A stretch of DNA of 64,000 bases, taken from positions 248,001 through 312,000 of the forward strand of contig NZ_LOJJ01000001.1 of NCBI RefSeq assembly GCF_001595985.1, in the 5' to 3' direction. How positions within the stretch are numbered: the stretch's first letter is position 1; every line of letters begins with the position of its first letter. Under the pieces are notes generated by a model. It saw only the letters and a list, made by a program, of their open reading frames with translations, was not told where the DNA came from and searched no databases. The stretch is from Polynucleobacter sinensis. GTDB taxonomy: Bacteria; Pseudomonadota; Gammaproteobacteria; Burkholderiales; Burkholderiaceae. Shown here piece after piece: positions 41,401-51,791 of the stretch. The position numbers were made by a program, and so were the translations under genes.

Positions 41401-43171
41401 TACTGAATACCTACGCTCTGCTGATCAAATCCAAATCAAGATGGCTCAAGGGGCAAAGCCTGGTGAGGGCGGCCAATTGCCAGGCGGAAAAGTTTCTGAC
41501 TATATTGGTAAGTTGCGCTTCTCCGTGCCAGGCGTTGGTTTAATTTCTCCTCCTCCGCATCACGATATTTACTCTATTGAGGATATTGCTCAGCTGATTC
41601 ACGATCTGAAGAATGTGAACCCAGCTGCTGACGTATCTGTGAAGTTGGTTTCTGAGGTGGGCGTTGGTACGATTGCCGCAGGTGTTGCCAAAGCTAAAGC
41701 TGATCACGTAGTGATCGCTGGACACGATGGCGGTACTGGCGCCTCTCCACTGTCTTCAATCAAGCATGCGGGTTCTCCATGGGAATTGGGCTTGGCAGAA
41801 ACTCAACAAACATTGGTGCTTAATGGCTTGCGTAGCCGCATTCGCGTTCAAGCTGATGGCCAAATGAAAACCGGTCGTGACGTTGTAATTGGTGCATTGT
41901 TAGGTGCAGATGAATTTGGCTTTGCAACAGCACCATTGGTTGTTGAAGGTTGCATCATGATGCGTAAGTGTCATTTAAATACCTGCCCAGTTGGGGTGGC
42001 TACGCAGGATCCACTATTGCGCAAGAAATTCTCTGGCAAGCCTGAGCATGTAGTGAACTTCTTCTTCTTTATTGCTGAAGAAGTTCGCGAGATCATGGCG
42101 CAATTGGGTATTCGTAAGTTTGATGATTTGATTGGTCGCGTTGATCTTTTGGATACACGTAAAGGTATCGAAAACTGGAAAGTTCATGGTTTGGATTTCA
42201 GTAAGATCTTTGCTGAACCTGCTGTTGCTAAAGATGTGCCACGCTATCAAGTCTTGACCCAAGACCATGGTCTTGACAGCGCACTAGATAACATCTTGAT
42301 TGAGAAGAGTGAGCCTGCGCTACAACGTGGCGAGAAGGTCTCTTTCATTGTTCCGGTGAAGAACGTCAACCGTACTGTTGGTGCAATGCTGTCTGGTGAA
42401 GTAGCGCAACGTTATGGCCATGCTGGTTTACCTGATGACACGATTCACATTCAGTTAAACGGTACTGCTGGTCAAAGCTTTGCGGCCTTCCTGGCGCGCG
42501 GTATTACTTTGGACTTGGTTGGTGATGGCAACGACTATGTTGGCAAAGGTCTCTCAGGTGGACGCGTGATCGTGCGAGCTCCGCACGAGTTCCGTGGTGA
42601 TACAGCGAAGAATATTATTGTCGGTAATACCGTCTTATACGGCGCTATTGGCGGTGAAGCATTCTTTAATGGTGTTGCTGGCGAGCGTTTTGCGGTCCGT
42701 AATTCTGGAGCGACTACCGTTGTTGAGGGCACTGGCGATCATGGTTGTGAGTACATGACTGGCGGCACAGTAGTCGTTTTAGGCGCAACTGGTCGTAACT
42801 TTGCAGCAGGTATGAGTGGTGGTATTGCTTATGTCTACGATGAAGATGGCATGTTTGATAAGCGTTGCAATACCAGCATGGCAACTCTAGAGAAGGTGCT
42901 TCCTTCTGCTGAGCAAATTGCCAAGATGCCGCAGTCTGAGTGGCATGCTCCTGTTGATGTGAAGGATGGCGGTGAGCGCTTAACTGATGAGCAGATTCTT
43001 AAGGGCTTGATTGAGCGCCACTTCCGTCACACAGGCTCAGAGCGCGCTAAGGCACTCTTGGCTGACTGGGAAAATGCTCGCGGTCGTTTTGTGAAAGTTC
43101 TCCCAACTGAATACAAGCGCGCATTAGGTGAGTTGTGGGAAAAGGCTCAAGTTAAAGCTGTTGCTGCATAA
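38426..43171 (+). CDS. gltB: Glutamate synthase (NADPH) large subunit
   Basis: Transfers the amide of glutamine to 2-oxoglutarate in ammonia assimilation. ATG 38426 is chosen for the CGGAA upstream (1581 residues); ATG 38408 is in frame and also possible (1587). The N-terminal amidotransferase nucleophile is C26 ([14 protein letters not shown]), exposed after propeptide removal. The central and FMN domains follow, with the 3Fe-4S cysteines C1176, C1182 and C1187 ([12 protein letters not shown]), then the GXGXG beta-helix domain ([12 protein letters not shown]). Length is standard. Paired with gltD 51 bases downstream. Confidence 0.97.
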   Translation: MTTQMNTDLRPIAQGLYDPQNEHDACGVGFVAHIKGKKTHEIVTQGLQILENLDHRGAVGADPLMGDGAGILIQVPDTLYREEMAKQGIELPPFGEYGVGMIFLPKEQASRLACEQELERTVRLEGQVVLGWRDVPIDVKLPMSPTVQMTEPFIRQIFIGRGRDIMTTDALERKLYVIRKTASHAIQDLHLKHGKEYFVASMSARTIVYKGLLLANQVGAYYKDLQDPRTVSALALVHQRFSTNTFPAWELAHPYRMIAHNGEINTVKGNVNWVNAREGAISSPVLGDDLKKLWPLIYPGQSDTACFDNCLELLVMSGYPLAQAMMMMIPEAWEQHSLMDDNRRAFYEYHAAMMEPWDGPAAMAFTDGRQIGATLDRNGLRPARYYVTDDDLVIMASEAGVLPIPENKIVQKWRLQPGKMFMIDMEQGRIIDDVELKNAVSKAKPYKSWIDAVRVKLDEVDASKADIVDEKTNIRPAAKLLDRQQAFGYTQEDIKYLMAPMAMNGEEAIGSMGNDSPLAVLSNKNKPLYNYFKQLFAQVTNPPIDPIRENMVMSLVSFIGPKPNLLDTNNINPPMRLEVSQPILDFDDITKIRHIGHYTNGKFRSYELDICYPASWGKAGIEARLASLCAEAADAVRSGYNILIVSDRQVDENHVAIPALLATSAIHQHLVQKGLRTSVGLVVETGSARETHHFALLAGYGAEAVHPYLAMETLADMAKGLSGDLSPEKAVKNFVKAVGKGLQKVMSKMGISTYMSYTGSQIFEAIGLNHDIIDQYFKGTPSNVGGIGVFEVAEEALRMHQSAFGNDPVLTNMLDAGGEYAFRIRGENHMWTPDTIAKLQHSTRIGAEKGYQTYKEYANIINDQTKRQMTLRGLFEFKIDPAKAIPLDEVESAKEIVKRFATGAMSLGSISTEAHATLAIAMNRIGGKSNTGEGGEDPNRYVNELKGIPIKKGESLASILGEDVVEANIPLLDGDSLRSKIKQVASGRFGVTTEYLRSADQIQIKMAQGAKPGEGGQLPGGKVSDYIGKLRFSVPGVGLISPPPHHDIYSIEDIAQLIHDLKNVNPAADVSVKLVSEVGVGTIAAGVAKAKADHVVIAGHDGGTGASPLSSIKHAGSPWELGLAETQQTLVLNGLRSRIRVQADGQMKTGRDVVIGALLGADEFGFATAPLVVEGCIMMRKCHLNTCPVGVATQDPLLRKKFSGKPEHVVNFFFFIAEEVREIMAQLGIRKFDDLIGRVDLLDTRKGIENWKVHGLDFSKIFAEPAVAKDVPRYQVLTQDHGLDSALDNILIEKSEPALQRGEKVSFIVPVKNVNRTVGAMLSGEVAQRYGHAGLPDDTIHIQLNGTAGQSFAAFLARGITLDLVGDGNDYVGKGLSGGRVIVRAPHEFRGDTAKNIIVGNTVLYGAIGGEAFFNGVAGERFAVRNSGATTVVEGTGDHGCEYMTGGTVVVLGATGRNFAAGMSGGIAYVYDEDGMFDKRCNTSMATLEKVLPSAEQIAKMPQSEWHAPVDVKDGGERLTDEQILKGLIERHFRHTGSERAKALLADWENARGRFVKVLPTEYKRALGELWEKAQVKAVAA

Positions 43172-43222
43172 GTTGCTTAATTAACGTAGATAGATATTAA
43201 GAAAAGATACGAAGGATTCGAT

Positions 43223-44686
43223 ATGGGTAAGGTCACTGGATTTATGGAATTTGAGCGCGTAGAAGAAACCTACGAAGCTCCCACTAAACGCCTTCATCAC
43301 TACAAAGAGTTTGTTGCTGCTTTAACAGACGAAGAGGCAAAAGTGCAGGGCGCACGTTGCATGGATTGTGGAATTCCTTTTTGCAATAACGGCTGTCCTG
43401 TCAATAACATCATTCCGGATTTCAATGACTTGGTATTCCATAGCGACTGGAAGAACGCCCTAGATGTTTTGCAATCTACCAATAACTTTCCAGAGTTTAC
43501 TGGTCGTATCTGCCCGGCACCTTGTGAAGCGGCATGTACCTTGGGCATTAACAGCAATGCTGTTGGTATTAAGTCGATTGAGCACGCCATTATTGATAAG
43601 GGCTGGGAGAGTGGTTGGGTTAAACCGCAGCCCTCTAAAACTAAGACTGGTAAAAAGGTAGCTGTTGTTGGCGGCGGTCCTGCTGGTATGGCAACTGCGC
43701 AGCAACTTGCCCGTGTTGGCCATGATGTTACGGTGTTTGAGAAGAATGACCGTGTTGGCGGTTTGTTGCGCTACGGTATTCCTGATTTCAAAATGGAAAA
43801 GTGGTTAATTGATCGTCGTGTTGAGCAGATGCAAGCCGAAGGTGTGAAGTTTGAAACGGGCGTATTCGTTGGTAAAGAAGCCATTGGCGCTGAAGTTAAA
43901 AACTACTCAACTAAAACCGTTTCGCCAGATCAGTTAATGAAAGATTTTGATGCTGTAGTTATTTCTGGTGGCGCAGAACAGCCACGTGATTTGCCCGTGC
44001 CAGGTCGTGAATTGGCTGGCGTTCACTTCGCTTTGGAATTTTTGATTCCTCAGAATAAAGAAAATGCGGGTGACTTCAAAAATGAAATTTCCGCTGCTGG
44101 TAAGCATGTTGTTGTGATTGGTGGTGGTGATACAGGATCAGATTGCGTTGGAACTTCCAACCGTCATGGTGCTGCAAAGATTACTCAATTTGAGTTAATG
44201 CCGCAGCCACCAGAAACAGAGAATAAGCCTTTAGTCTGGCCATACTGGCCTACTAAGTTGCGCACATCTTCTTCCCATGAAGAGGGTTGTGATCGGGACT
44301 GGTCTGTTGCGACTAAGCGCTTCGAAGGTAAAAATGGCAAGCTCGAGAAATTGGTTTGCGTGCGTTTAGAGTGGAAAGACGGCAAGATGACTGAGATGCC
44401 AAACTCTGAGTTTGAGATTAAGGCTGATTTGGTTTTCTTAGCGATGGGTTTTGTCTCGCCTGCGCAACAAGTCCTCAATGCCTTCGGTGTTGATAAAGAT
44501 GCTCGCGGTAATGCAAAAGCCACTGTTGATGGTCAAAATGCCTATCAAACCAACATTCCAAAGGTATTTGCGGCGGGTGATATGCGTCGTGGGCAGTCTT
44601 TGGTGGTGTGGGCAATTCGTGAGGGTCGTCAAGCAGCCCGTGCGGTAGATGAGTATTTGATGGGGTCTTCTGTTCTGCCGCGATAA
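43223..44686 (+). CDS. gltD: Glutamate synthase (NADPH) small subunit
   Basis: Supplies electrons from NADPH through FAD and iron-sulfur centres to GltB. It has 487 residues. N-terminal cluster cysteines C46, C49, C54, C58 ([14 protein letters not shown]) and C97, C101, C105 (CPAPCEAAC); FAD fold GGGPAG at 150-155; NADPH fold [29 protein letters not shown] upstream serves as ribosome binding site. Only ten bases separate its stop from mlaF. Confidence 0.97.
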   Translation: MGKVTGFMEFERVEETYEAPTKRLHHYKEFVAALTDEEAKVQGARCMDCGIPFCNNGCPVNNIIPDFNDLVFHSDWKNALDVLQSTNNFPEFTGRICPAPCEAACTLGINSNAVGIKSIEHAIIDKGWESGWVKPQPSKTKTGKKVAVVGGGPAGMATAQQLARVGHDVTVFEKNDRVGGLLRYGIPDFKMEKWLIDRRVEQMQAEGVKFETGVFVGKEAIGAEVKNYSTKTVSPDQLMKDFDAVVISGGAEQPRDLPVPGRELAGVHFALEFLIPQNKENAGDFKNEISAAGKHVVVIGGGDTGSDCVGTSNRHGAAKITQFELMPQPPETENKPLVWPYWPTKLRTSSSHEEGCDRDWSVATKRFEGKNGKLEKLVCVRLEWKDGKMTEMPNSEFEIKADLVFLAMGFVSPAQQVLNAFGVDKDARGNAKATVDGQNAYQTNIPKVFAAGDMRRGQSLVVWAIREGRQAARAVDEYLMGSSVLPR

Positions 44687-44696
44687 TATCGAGGAT

Positions 44697-45563
44697 ATGA
44701 ACAGCCGTCACCCCGACTCAGTGAATTTACATCATCAGGCTGTAGGTAAAAGCCCAAGTGAAGTTGTCGTTGAAATTAAAGACGTCAACTTCTCTTATGC
44801 GCCCGGTGAGCGACAAATTCTGTCGGGGCTCAATATGAAGTTTCGTCGTGGCCAAGTGGTTGCGGTGATGGGTGGTTCAGGTTGCGGCAAGACAACCATT
44901 TTGAGGTTGATTGGCGGCCAGTTCGCTGCCCAGTCGGGTCAGGTATTGTTTGAAGGTCGGGATGTGGGCAAGATGACATCTGCCGAACTCATGATTGCGC
45001 GTCGTCGCATGGGCATGCTGTTTCAATTCGGCGCCCTTTTTACTGATCTTAGCGTTTTTGAAAACGTTGCCTTTCCATTGCGCGAACATACAGATTTGAG
45101 CGAAGAGTTATTGCGCTCGCTGGTTTTAATGAAGCTTAATGCAGTAGGTTTACGAGGCGCGCGCGATTTGATGCCATCGCAAATTTCTGGCGGCATGGCA
45201 AGGCGAGTTGCGCTTGCAAGAGCAATTGCTTTGGATCCGCCACTCATCATGTATGACGAGCCATTTGCTGGTTTAGATCCTATTTCCTTGGGTATTACAG
45301 CTCGCCTTATTCGGGATTTAAATAATGCCCTGGGCGCTACAAGTTTATTGGTGACGCACGATGTTGAAGAGACATTTGAGATTGCAGATTATGTTTATTT
45401 CATTGCAAATGGGCGTATTGGGGCGGAAGGCACCCCTGAAGAATTGAGTCGCTCAACAGATCCTTTTGTACGCCAGTTCTTAGACGCATCTCCAGATGGC
45501 CCTGTACCATTTCATTATCCAGGTCAAAGTCTTGAGGAAGATTTTGGAGTGCTTCTGAAATGA
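44697..45563 (+). CDS. mlaF: Phospholipid ABC transporter ATP-binding protein MlaF
   Basis: ATPase of the inner-membrane MlaFEDB complex that moves phospholipids between inner and outer membranes to maintain lipid asymmetry. It has 288 residues: Walker A GGSGCGKTT (59-67), signature ISGGMARR (163-170), Walker B LIMYDEPFAG (183-192) and the switch histidine in LLVTHDVEET. The first 24 residues are an extra polar tail. It overlaps mlaE by four bases. Confidence 0.95.
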   Translation: MNSRHPDSVNLHHQAVGKSPSEVVVEIKDVNFSYAPGERQILSGLNMKFRRGQVVAVMGGSGCGKTTILRLIGGQFAAQSGQVLFEGRDVGKMTSAELMIARRRMGMLFQFGALFTDLSVFENVAFPLREHTDLSEELLRSLVLMKLNAVGLRGARDLMPSQISGGMARRVALARAIALDPPLIMYDEPFAGLDPISLGITARLIRDLNNALGATSLLVTHDVEETFEIADYVYFIANGRIGAEGTPEELSRSTDPFVRQFLDASPDGPVPFHYPGQSLEEDFGVLLK

Positions 45564-46357
45564 ATATTTTTTATAAGAGCTTAGATCTTTTTGGCGATCT
45601 TGGATTTTTTATTCGTCGCAACTTAACGAGTCTTGGACTTGCTGCACGTATGTTTGTAGCTGTCATTTGGCGCTCTGCCTTTTTATTAAAAAGACCCCGC
45701 TTAGTTTCCGATCAAATTTTATTTGTGGGCAATCACTCCTTTGTGATCATTGCGGTGTCTGGTTTATTTGTTGGTTTTGTTTTAGGTCTCCAGGGTTATT
45801 ACACTCTGAATCGTTATGGTTCAGAGCAGGCGCTAGGTTTATTGGTTGCCTTATCACTGACGCGTGAATTGGGCCCAGTGATTACCGCTTTATTGTTTGC
45901 TGGTCGCGCTGGCACTTCGCTAACTGCGGAAATTGGCCTGATGAAAGCCGGTGAGCAATTAAGTGCAATGGAGATGATGGCTGTTGACCCCTTGAGTCGC
46001 GTCATCGCTCCCCGTTTGTGGGCGGGCATTATTGCCATGCCAATTTTGGCAACAATCTTTACAGCGGTTGGTGTGATGGGCGGCTACTTTGTTGGCGTGC
46101 CTTTAATTGGGGTTGACTCCGGCGCTTTTTGGTCGCAGATGCAAGGCGGGGTTGATCTCTTCTCCGATATTGGTAATGGCCTCATTAAAAGTTTAGTTTT
46201 TGGTGTAGCCGTGACTTTTATAGCCCTATATCAAGGCTATGAGGCTAAGCCTACGCCCGAGGGAGTGTCGCAAGCAACCACAAGAACTGTGGTGATCTCA
46301 TCTTTATCTGTATTGGCATTGGACTTCTTGCTAACCGCGATGATGTTCTCGAATTAG
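45560..46357 (+). CDS. mlaE: Phospholipid ABC transporter permease MlaE
   Basis: Membrane subunit of the Mla complex, 265 residues with five to six hydrophobic segments. The family hallmark is the ALSLTRELGPVITALLFAGR segment with AGTSLTAEIGLMKAGEQLSA after it, contacting MlaF. Coupled to mlaF through the ATGA overlap. Confidence 0.95.
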   Translation: MNIFYKSLDLFGDLGFFIRRNLTSLGLAARMFVAVIWRSAFLLKRPRLVSDQILFVGNHSFVIIAVSGLFVGFVLGLQGYYTLNRYGSEQALGLLVALSLTRELGPVITALLFAGRAGTSLTAEIGLMKAGEQLSAMEMMAVDPLSRVIAPRLWAGIIAMPILATIFTAVGVMGGYFVGVPLIGVDSGAFWSQMQGGVDLFSDIGNGLIKSLVFGVAVTFIALYQGYEAKPTPEGVSQATTRTVVISSLSVLALDFLLTAMMFSN

Positions 46358-46378
46358 AAAGAATAAACTGGAACTCTT

Positions 46379-46861
46379 ATGAGAAAAAGTGCAATTGATG
46401 TTTGGGTCGGGATCTTTGTAGCCATTGGCTTATTGGCAGCTTTGTTTCTGGCATTAAAAGTCGGCAATATGAATGCCGTTTCATTTGCACCGACTTATAA
46501 AATTTCTGCCCGTTTCGATAATATCGGTGGACTCAAGCCACGGGCGCCCGTTAAGAGTGCAGGTGTCGTTGTTGGACGTATTGCTAACATTTCCTTTGAT
46601 GACAAGACTTATCAGGCCACTGTCACCATGACAATTGAAGATACTTATAAGTTTCCAAAGGATTCTTCCGCCAAGATTTTGACTTCAGGATTACTCGGCG
46701 AGCAATATATTGGTCTAGAGGCTGGCGGTTCAGATGACATGTTGGCTGCAGGAGATAAGATTACTCAAACACAGTCTGCTGTAGTGCTAGAAAACTTAAT
46801 CAGTCAGTTTTTATATAACAAGGCCGCAGATAGCGGTCAAGACAAGGGCGCAGCAAAATAA
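46379..46861 (+). CDS. mlaD: Phospholipid-binding MCE-domain protein MlaD
   Basis: Periplasmic hexamer-forming lipid-binding subunit anchored by one membrane helix (about 8-26). It has 160 residues; the MCE domain spans about 36-125 (FDNIGGLKPRAPVKSAGVVV, then LLGEQYIGLEAGG). The stop shares one base with the mlaA start. Confidence 0.95.
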   Translation: MRKSAIDVWVGIFVAIGLLAALFLALKVGNMNAVSFAPTYKISARFDNIGGLKPRAPVKSAGVVVGRIANISFDDKTYQATVTMTIEDTYKFPKDSSAKILTSGLLGEQYIGLEAGGSDDMLAAGDKITQTQSAVVLENLISQFLYNKAADSGQDKGAAK

Positions 46862-47607
46862 TGCACTTAGTGGCCAGGCTCAAACGTTTAGTGTTGCTAG
46901 GTCTAGTCACGACCATGGTGGGTTGTGCGTCTATTCCTGCTGGGGTTGAGCCTTCCCCACATGATCCTTGGGAGTCCTTTAATCGCTCAGTGTTTGAGTT
47001 TAATGAAGGCTTGGATGCATACTTACTAAAGCCCGTAGTTGCTGGTTACCGCTTTGTTTTGCCTGAATTTATTCGGGATGGTATTTACAACTTCTTTAGT
47101 AATTACAGCGATATTTATACGGCTTTGCAAAATCTGTTGCAGGGCAAGCCAGACTATGCCTTTAGCGATCTTATGCGAGTGGTCGTTAATACTACTTTTG
47201 GTTTGGGTGGTTTGATTGATATGGCAACGCCTGGCGGGTTGCCAAAGCATAAAGAGGATTGGGGTCAAACCTTTGGCGTTTGGGGTATCCCATCTGGCCC
47301 TTATGTGGTTTTACCGTTCTTTGGACCAAGTAACGTTAGGGATAGCTTTGGTACGGTGGCTGATTTGGAGTCTGATTACTTGTTTAGATTGTTGCCAGAC
47401 GTTGCCTTGAGAAATAGCATTACGGGTCTGCGAGTTGTTAACGCACGCAATACTTACTATGAGGCTGGCGACTTATTAGATGGCGCGGCAATCGATAAAT
47501 ATAGCTTTATGCGAGATGCCTATATTCAGAGGCGTGCGTATCAGATTAACGAGGGGCGCGATGATGAGGAGCCTCTGATGCCTGTATACGAAAACCCATA
47601 CGAATAA
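46861..47607 (+). CDS. mlaA: Outer-membrane lipoprotein MlaA (VacJ)
   Basis: Removes misplaced phospholipids from the outer leaflet and hands them to MlaC. It has 248 residues, signal peptide with lipobox ending MVGC (C22), then the VacJ domain (DPWESFNRSVFEFNEGLDAY, GLGGLIDMATPGGLPKHKED, WGIPSGPYVVLPFFGPSNVR). In E. coli mlaA is unlinked; here it lies between mlaD and mlaC, as in other betaproteobacteria. Confidence 0.95.
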   Translation: MHLVARLKRLVLLGLVTTMVGCASIPAGVEPSPHDPWESFNRSVFEFNEGLDAYLLKPVVAGYRFVLPEFIRDGIYNFFSNYSDIYTALQNLLQGKPDYAFSDLMRVVVNTTFGLGGLIDMATPGGLPKHKEDWGQTFGVWGIPSGPYVVLPFFGPSNVRDSFGTVADLESDYLFRLLPDVALRNSITGLRVVNARNTYYEAGDLLDGAAIDKYSFMRDAYIQRRAYQINEGRDDEEPLMPVYENPYE

Positions 47608-47679
47608 ACCGTCTACCCTGGGCTAGATTTTGTTAAAGGGCTAAAATGAGCCTCAATTACCAGCATCGAACGAGGACAC

Positions 47680-48327
47680 ATGAAAAGCCATAAAACCATT
47701 CAAAAATATTTCAAGGTATTGCTATCAAGCCTGTTTTTATTTGTTGGCGGTGTTTATGCCCAGGGAGCAGATCAATCTACTCCTGATGGTTTGATCAAGG
47801 CTGTAGTTTCTGATGTCATGGCTTCCGTGAAGTCTGATCCCGAGATTCAAAAAGGGAATATTCCTCGCATCGTGGATTTAGTGGAAAAGAAAATTGTTCC
47901 CTATACCGATATGCGGCGCACTACTGAAATGGCGATGGGCCCAAATTGGAAAAAAGCTACCCCCGAGCAGCAGGCACAACTCATGACTGAGTTTAAGAAT
48001 TTACTCATTCGCACTTACTCTGGTGCTTTAAGTCAGTTGCGCGATCAGACAATCCAATTTAAACCCTTGCGCGCGGCTCCAGATGATAAAGAAGTGATTG
48101 TGAAGACTGTGGTAATTGGCCGCGGTGATCCAGTTCCACTTGACTATCGCTTGGAGAAAACAGCTAATGGCTGGAAAGTCTATGACATGAACATCATGGG
48201 TGTGTGGCTGGTTGAGGCATATCGCAATCAGTTTGCGAATCAAATTAGCCAGAATGGTATTGAGGGTCTTGTGAAATTTTTGCAGGATCGCAATAAACAG
48301 CTTGCTGCTGCAAAGCCAGCAAACTGA
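47680..48327 (+). CDS. mlaC: Periplasmic phospholipid shuttle MlaC
   Basis: Soluble carrier between MlaA at the outer membrane and MlaFEDB. It has 215 residues, signal peptide 1-27 (ending GVYA), and the Ttg2D/MlaC fold with ATPEQQAQLMTEFKNLLIRT and the C-terminal NGWKVYDMNIMGVWLVEAYR. GAGGAC precedes the ATG. A 72-base gap follows mlaA. Confidence 0.95.
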   Translation: MKSHKTIQKYFKVLLSSLFLFVGGVYAQGADQSTPDGLIKAVVSDVMASVKSDPEIQKGNIPRIVDLVEKKIVPYTDMRRTTEMAMGPNWKKATPEQQAQLMTEFKNLLIRTYSGALSQLRDQTIQFKPLRAAPDDKEVIVKTVVIGRGDPVPLDYRLEKTANGWKVYDMNIMGVWLVEAYRNQFANQISQNGIEGLVKFLQDRNKQLAAAKPAN

Positions 48328-48360
48328 AGCTTCCTAACATTAAGTAAAGAGAAACATTAG

Positions 48361-48621
48361 ATGCCATTTTTGCTGCCCGTCTCAGTAACGCAAGACAATG
48401 TTTTGCAACTAGAAAAAGATGGATTATTAAATTTGGCTACTTTACAAACCGTGGATTGTATTCAGCTAAAAGAATTTGACTCTACCGTATTAACGGTTTT
48501 ATTGGCATGGCAGAAAAAATTGCAAGCTATTGGTCAGCGGGTTAGTGTTCAAAATGCTCCTGAGAAATTAAAAGTATTGGCTGGTGTATACGGTGTTGCC
48601 GAGCTATTAGGTTTGCAATAG
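48361..48621 (+). CDS. mlaB: STAS-domain protein MlaB
   Basis: Small cytoplasmic STAS protein that binds and activates MlaF. It has 86 residues. The family is divergent: IQLKEFDSTVLTVLLAWQKK corresponds to the region around the conserved serine or threonine, here in FDSTVL. Identification rests mostly on position after mlaC and on size and fold pattern. One base separates its stop from the next ATG. Confidence 0.85.
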   Translation: MPFLLPVSVTQDNVLQLEKDGLLNLATLQTVDCIQLKEFDSTVLTVLLAWQKKLQAIGQRVSVQNAPEKLKVLAGVYGVAELLGLQ

Positions 48622-48622
48622 C

Positions 48623-49375
48623 ATGCACGCTGCCATATCGATTAAAAACATAGCAAAAAATTATGGCGCACTTCAGGCGCTAGACGATGTCTCTTTAACA
48701 ATTGAACAAGGCGAGTTCTTTGGTTTGCTTGGCCCCAACGGTGCTGGCAAGACAACGCTGATCTCGATTTTGGCTGGCTTAGTTACTGCAGACCATGGGC
48801 ATGCTGCAATCATGGGCGCCGATGTTCAAGGTCAATTTCGTCAAGCTCGACGCATGCTTGGAGTTGTGCCGCAGGAGTTAGTGTTTGACCCGTTTTTTAC
48901 CGTAAGGGAAACGTTGCAATTTCAATCTGGTTATTTTGGTATTCGTCAAAATGATGCCTGGATTGATGAGATTATGGCTAACCTAGACCTCACCGGTAAA
49001 GCTGACAGCAATATGCGCTCTTTATCAGGCGGTATGAAGCGCCGAGTATTAGTAGCACAGGCCTTGGTTCATAGACCACCAGTGATTATTTTGGATGAGC
49101 CAACTGCTGGCGTTGATGTTGAATTGCGTCAATCACTTTGGCAATTTATTAGTCGCCTTAATCAAGATGGACATACGATTGTGCTAACAACGCATTACCT
49201 GGAAGAGGCTGAAGCCCTATGCCAACGAATCGCTATGCTCAAACAAGGAAATATTGTTGCTTTAGATACCACTGCGAATTTGCTGAGTCAGTATGGCTCG
49301 GTCAAAAAAGACGGTGAGGGCAAGGCAGATCTCGAAGATGTTTTTGTGAACATCATGTCAGGCGGTGCGCGATGA
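48623..49375 (+). CDS. ABC transporter ATP-binding protein (YadG-like)
   Basis: ATPase of an ABC-2 type exporter, 250 residues: Walker A GPNGAGKTT (37-45), signature LSGGMKRR, Walker B VIILDEPTAGVD, switch histidine in VLTTHYLEEAEAL. Paired with the permease that overlaps it by four bases. The substrate is unknown. Its place between mlaB and ibaG is conserved in betaproteobacteria, which hints at an envelope role. Confidence 0.9.
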   Translation: MHAAISIKNIAKNYGALQALDDVSLTIEQGEFFGLLGPNGAGKTTLISILAGLVTADHGHAAIMGADVQGQFRQARRMLGVVPQELVFDPFFTVRETLQFQSGYFGIRQNDAWIDEIMANLDLTGKADSNMRSLSGGMKRRVLVAQALVHRPPVIILDEPTAGVDVELRQSLWQFISRLNQDGHTIVLTTHYLEEAEALCQRIAMLKQGNIVALDTTANLLSQYGSVKKDGEGKADLEDVFVNIMSGGAR

Positions 49376-50160
49376 AGTCTGTCTTGAATAAACCTAAAAT
49401 TTCATATGGCAGCGGCTTTCCAACATTGCTCTTAAAAGAAGTAAAGCGTTTTTATAAGGTGGCATTTCAGACGGTTGCTGCTCCGGTACTTACAGCGGTC
49501 TTGTATTTAATGATTTTCGGACATGTTTTAGAAGGTAAGGAAGTTTATGGCCGCTTAAACTACACGGCCTTTCTTATTCCCGGGCTTGTCATGATGAGCG
49601 TATTGCAAAATGCTTTTGCCAATACCTCTTCATCCCTCATTCAATCTAAAGTGACTGGTAATTTAGTATTTGTGCTACTGGCGCCATTTAGTCATATAGA
49701 GTTTTATGCCGCTTATGTATTGGCTGCAGTATTTAGAGGAATCGTCGTTGGCACAGGTGTTTTGATCATCACGGCATGGTTTGCTATGCCATCCTTTGAA
49801 TATCCGCTATGGATCATGGCGTTTGCTCTTTTGGGTGCCGCCATTTTGGGTAGCATGGGATTGATAGCAGGCATCTGGGCCGATAAATACGATCAATTAG
49901 CGGCATTTCAAAACTTTATCATCATGCCAGCAACAATGTTATCTGGTGTGTTCTACTCTATTCATTCTCTGCCAGTTGCGTGGCAAACCGTTTCTCATTT
50001 CAATCCATTTTTTTACATGATTGATGGATTTCGTTACGGCTTCTTTGGAGTGTCTGATATTTCCCCTTGGAATAGCTTGGTAATTGTTGCGTGCTTTTTC
50101 ATTTTGGTTTCAGCAGTGGCTTTGCGTTTATTACAAAGGGGCTACAAGTTAAGGCACTAA
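49372..50160 (+). CDS. ABC-2 type transporter permease (YadH-like)
   Basis: Membrane partner of the preceding ATPase. It has 262 residues, six predicted helices, and the ABC-2 signature region GVFYSIHSLPVAWQTVSHFN followed by PFFYMIDGFRYGFFG. The substrate is unknown. Confidence 0.9.
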   Translation: MKSVLNKPKISYGSGFPTLLLKEVKRFYKVAFQTVAAPVLTAVLYLMIFGHVLEGKEVYGRLNYTAFLIPGLVMMSVLQNAFANTSSSLIQSKVTGNLVFVLLAPFSHIEFYAAYVLAAVFRGIVVGTGVLIITAWFAMPSFEYPLWIMAFALLGAAILGSMGLIAGIWADKYDQLAAFQNFIIMPATMLSGVFYSIHSLPVAWQTVSHFNPFFYMIDGFRYGFFGVSDISPWNSLVIVACFFILVSAVALRLLQRGYKLRH

Positions 50161-50214
50161 TGCCATTGGTAGGTATTGGTAGTGATGAGTAATTTTGAGA
50201 ATGAGGAGATTGTG

Positions 50215-50463
50215 ATGTTGCCAACCCCGGAGCAAATTGAGGGATACATTCAGCAGGGCCTTGCATGTACCCATGTCAAAGTCGAGGGCGATGGGCAGCA
50301 TTTTTTTGCAACGATTGTGAGTCCTGAGTTTGAAGGTAAGCGTTTAATTCAGCGGCACCAATTAGTCTATGGGGCTATGGGTGATCGTATGAAAGCCGAG
50401 GTACATGCTTTATCCATTAAAGCCTTTACACCTGAAGAGTTTGCGAAAAATCCAACAACTTAA
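50215..50463 (+). CDS. ibaG: BolA family protein IbaG
   Basis: BolA-type protein that partners monothiol glutaredoxin in iron-sulfur trafficking; linked to acid stress and envelope in E. coli. It has 82 residues from MLPTPEQIEGYIQQG, with FEGKRLIQRHQLVYGAMGD as the class motif. The upstream frame stays open, but GAGGAG at 50203-50208 is ideally spaced for ATG 50215. Directly upstream of murA, its usual neighbour. Confidence 0.92.
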   Translation: MLPTPEQIEGYIQQGLACTHVKVEGDGQHFFATIVSPEFEGKRLIQRHQLVYGAMGDRMKAEVHALSIKAFTPEEFAKNPTT

Positions 50464-50496
50464 AATACAGCATTAGATTTTCACTGGAAAAGATTT

Positions 50497-51771
50497 ATGG
50501 ATAAATTACGAATGGTTGGCGGCACTCCCCTCAAGGGTGAAGTGGCTATTGCCGGCGCTAAAAATGCGGCATTGCCGATTCTGTGTGCCTGCTTATTAAC
50601 GGATCAGCCAATCACTTTGCATAACGTTCCAGATTTACAAGATGTACGTACCATGCTCAAGTTATTGCAAGAAATTGGGGTCACCGTTACATTCCCTGAC
50701 CCCAATAATCGCAACCATGTGATACTTAATGCGGCCAATATTAAGAGCTCAGAAGCAACTTATGAAATGGTGAAAACCATGCGCGCTTCTATTTTGGTCC
50801 TTGGTCCTTTGCTTACTAGAATGCACAGCGCTAAAGTTTCTTTACCTGGCGGTTGTGCGATTGGGGCGCGTCCAGTCGACCAACACATTAAAGGCTTAAA
50901 AGCCATGGGCGCCACAATCAAAATTAAGAGTGGTTATATTCAAGCTGAAACAAAATCGGCTACAGGTCGTTTGCAAGGCGCCTCTGTCTTGACTGACATG
51001 ATCACTGTCACTGGTACAGAAAATCTATTGATGGCTGCTACTTTGGCATCGGGTACTACGATTTTGGAGAATGCTGCGCGCGAGCCAGAGGTGGGAGACT
51101 TGGCAGAGCTACTTGTCAAAATGGGCGCAAAGATCACTGGTATTGGTAGTGATCGCCTAGTTATTGAAGGTGTTGAAAAGCTGCATAGCGCAGAGCATGC
51201 CGTAATTGCTGACCGTATTGAGGCAGGTACTTTCTTATGCGCTGTTGCTGCGGCTGGTGGTGAGGTCTTGGTGAAGCACTGTCGCCCAGACACCCTTGAT
51301 GCTGTGATGGTAAAGCTCAAGGAAGCTGGTTTACAGATGGAGGTTGGTCCTGATTGGATTAGAGCCTCGATGCATGGTCGCCCAAAGGCTGTTAGCTTCC
51401 GCACATCTGAATATCCCGCCTTTCCGACAGATATGCAGGCCCAACTTATGGCAGTCAATGCCATTGCTGAGGGCAATGCCACAATTACTGAAACCATCTT
51501 TGAAAACCGCTTTATGCACGTTCAGGAGATGAATCGTCTGGGCGCTGATATCGCAATTGAGGGCAATACGGCGATTGCACAAGGGGTAGAGAAGCTTTCT
51601 GGGGCTATCGTGATGGCTACCGATTTACGCGCTTCGGCCAGCCTGGTCATTGCCGGCTTAGCTGCCCAAGGTGAAACCCAGGTAGATCGGATTTATCACC
51701 TCGATCGTGGATACGACCGCATGGAGCAAAAGTTAACCCTCTTAGGGGCTAACATTCAGCGCATCAAGTGA
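50497..51771 (+). CDS. murA: UDP-N-acetylglucosamine 1-carboxyvinyltransferase MurA
   Basis: First committed step of peptidoglycan synthesis: transfers enolpyruvate from PEP to UDP-GlcNAc. It has 424 residues; K22 and N23 ([11 protein letters not shown]) and the catalytic cysteine C120 ([15 protein letters not shown]) are present, so it is of the fosfomycin-sensitive type by this residue. Between ibaG and hisG. Confidence 0.97.
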   Translation: MDKLRMVGGTPLKGEVAIAGAKNAALPILCACLLTDQPITLHNVPDLQDVRTMLKLLQEIGVTVTFPDPNNRNHVILNAANIKSSEATYEMVKTMRASILVLGPLLTRMHSAKVSLPGGCAIGARPVDQHIKGLKAMGATIKIKSGYIQAETKSATGRLQGASVLTDMITVTGTENLLMAATLASGTTILENAAREPEVGDLAELLVKMGAKITGIGSDRLVIEGVEKLHSAEHAVIADRIEAGTFLCAVAAAGGEVLVKHCRPDTLDAVMVKLKEAGLQMEVGPDWIRASMHGRPKAVSFRTSEYPAFPTDMQAQLMAVNAIAEGNATITETIFENRFMHVQEMNRLGADIAIEGNTAIAQGVEKLSGAIVMATDLRASASLVIAGLAAQGETQVDRIYHLDRGYDRMEQKLTLLGANIQRIK

Positions 51772-51791
51772 GCCTGATGGATAATTAGTCC

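Noticed and set aside
50940..51497. 185-codon open frame on the minus strand inside murA
   Set aside because: It lies wholly antisense to a clearly conserved gene, has no ribosome binding site or recognisable domain, and is explained by codon bias of murA.
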